Assembly (NCBI GenBank): GCA_900754115.1 | Contig: CAAEBM010000032.1 | Coordinates: 1-6,849 of the forward strand | From: Bacilli bacterium | GTDB taxonomy: Bacteria; Bacillota_I; Bacilli_A; RFN20; CAG-631 | Reading direction: 5' to 3' | Length of the DNA: 6,849 nucleotides | In this document: in pieces, positions 6,041 through 6,849 of the stretch | How positions within the stretch are numbered: the stretch's first letter is position 1 | How the letters are laid out: every line of letters begins with the position of its first letter | Program-made: the position numbers and the translations under genes | Notes under the pieces: generated by a model | What the model saw: the letters and a program-made list of their open reading frames with translations, nothing else | Database searches by the model: none | What the model was told of the DNA's origin: nothing

Positions 6041-6658
6041 GTGAATAAAGAAGAAATGAACAATCGCATTCAAGAAAATGTTCAACCAAAATATAATCGA
6101 GAAAAAAATTTAAACGAAATTAAAGAAAACTTAACGTTTACAGATGAAAAAGAAATCATGGAAAACATGATAGTAGAGAAAGAAATGCAAACAAAAAAGA
6201 TACGATGGATAGCCTTATTTTCGATCATTTTTGCATGTATTATTTTGATAGGATCGAATTGTATCACTTATTTTGCTTCATCTAAAATGCAAAATAGAAA
6301 CTCTAACAACAATGAAATTCCTTTAAAATTTTTAAAAAATAATTTTGACGATTATAGTAAATATCCAATAACATCAAAATCAGTTGAAGATGAATATTGC
6401 ATTGAATTTTATCAAGGAACAAATGAATATGAGATAAAGTATGTATATTATATTTATTCGTATTTGAAAAAAAATAAAGAATTACAAGTAAAAATAAGTT
6501 TAGAAAATACTCAAGAAGAACAAATAATTGTTTTTAATAATGAAAAACAATATTCATTAGGAATATTAACAATAGAAAATGTAATAGAAGGAGATTTATT
6601 AAAAATAAATTTTGTGGAAGAAAATATAGAATTATACGAATTTTTACTAATAATATAG
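6041..6658 (+). CDS. Hypothetical single-pass membrane protein (GTG start)
   Basis: This 205-residue protein is not recognised. Residues 1-53 are highly charged and probably cytoplasmic (repeated Glu/Lys/Asn, possibly helical). One membrane segment lies at about 56-79 (IALFSIIFACIILIG core), preceded by KKIR, so the N-terminus is inside. An Asn-rich spacer (84-91) leads to an external domain of about 115 residues with alternating charged and aromatic residues, two of them Cys74 and Cys120. GTG at 6041 is preferred because AAAGGAG (6027-6033) lies seven bases upstream; the ATG at 6056 would be too far. The next gene begins 10 bases after the stop, with AGGAG overlapping the TAG, so they form an operon. 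The 3' part uses many ATA and AAT codons, unlike the genes upstream. Confidence 0.7.
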   Translation: MNKEEMNNRIQENVQPKYNREKNLNEIKENLTFTDEKEIMENMIVEKEMQTKKIRWIALFSIIFACIILIGSNCITYFASSKMQNRNSNNNEIPLKFLKNNFDDYSKYPITSKSVEDEYCIEFYQGTNEYEIKYVYYIYSYLKKNKELQVKISLENTQEEQIIVFNNEKQYSLGILTIENVIEGDLLKINFVEENIELYEFLLII

Positions 6659-6668
6659 GAGAATAGAA

Positions 6669-6849
6669 ATGAATAATATAGTTTTATTAATTATAACCAT
6701 TGGAATCAATAATTTCAAAATACCTTTAGAAAATAAAAATATAGAAAAAGAAACAGTCAATATATTAGAAAAAATAGAATTTGAGAACTTTGAGATATCA
6801 CCCATGTCTTTATCAGAAGAAATAGGAAGTACAAATACAGATAAAGTAG
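6669..6849 (+). CDS. Hypothetical protein, 3' end outside the window
   Basis: ATG at 6669 follows AGGAG (6657-6661) at seven bases, and the frame stays open for 60 codons to the window edge. The product begins with a short hydrophobic stretch (MNNIVLLIITIGINNF), then becomes acidic and Asn/Glu/Ile-rich (ENKNIEKETVNILEKIEFEN). No family is recognised. It could be a secreted or membrane-attached protein if the first 14 residues act as part of a signal, but no basic N-terminus is present, so a cytoplasmic protein is equally likely. Tight spacing to the preceding gene indicates co-expression and perhaps joint function. Confidence 0.6.
   Translation, partial: MNNIVLLIITIGINNFKIPLENKNIEKETVNILEKIEFENFEISPMSLSEEIGSTNTDKV

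Noticed and set aside
5845..6267. Two minus-strand reading frames near the last operon
   Set aside because: They are rich in Phe, Leu, Ser and Ile, as expected from the antisense of purine-rich DNA, and one spans a strong terminator and a promoter.

Overview
The window is low-GC (roughly 30% G+C by eye) bacterial DNA with all genes on the + strand. It has strong purine-rich Shine-Dalgarno sites, TTGnnn-17-TATAAT type promoters, U-tract hairpin terminators and lipoproteins with short signal peptides. This points to a Bacillota/Mycoplasmatota-type organism (Bacilli, Erysipelotrichia or Acholeplasma-like lineages). All ten visible Trp codons are TGG and all eight stops are TAA or TAG. UGA is therefore not read as Trp here, which argues against a Mycoplasma/Spiroplasma-type code. 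The genus cannot be named from the sequence.

Layout: (1) 1-87, the last 28 codons of an unknown gene, ending in a hairpin terminator. (2) 190-597, mgsA (methylglyoxal synthase), a single-gene unit with an extended -10 promoter and its own terminator. (3) 701-1933, a secreted lipoprotein with a ComEC-type metallo-beta-lactamase fold and a small C-terminal helical domain. (4) 1999-2481, a four-helix membrane protein of unknown function starting at GTG, with its own promoter and terminator. (5) 2565-4276, a two-gene operon: an agmatinase-type ureohydrolase followed 11 bases later by a SpeD-family protein. (6) 4359-5921, a 520-residue acidic, Tyr-rich lipoprotein of unknown function, closed by a near-perfect 13-bp hairpin terminator. 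(7) 6041 to the end, the start of another operon: a single-pass membrane protein and a second gene running off the edge. Both are unrecognised and more A+T/ATA-rich than the rest.

The most interesting locus is the operon at 2565-4276. The second protein reads as two SpeD (S-adenosylmethionine decarboxylase) folds fused in tandem. The N-terminal copy has lost the pyruvoyl-forming Ser (now Gly66) and the catalytic Cys (now Ala86). The C-terminal copy keeps the equivalents of Ser55, Ser63, His68 and Cys83 with exactly the family spacing. Both copies have lost the conserved Trp-Pro-Glu segment of AdoMet-specific enzymes. With an agmatinase-like gene directly upstream, the simplest hypothesis is a pyruvoyl enzyme that decarboxylates arginine to agmatine, which the ureohydrolase converts to putrescine and urea. 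No spermidine synthase is present in the window.

Intergenic regions are short (all under about 120 bases) and tightly packed. In several of them the next promoter begins inside or right after the upstream terminator. No RNA genes, mobile elements, CRISPR arrays or long repeats were seen.
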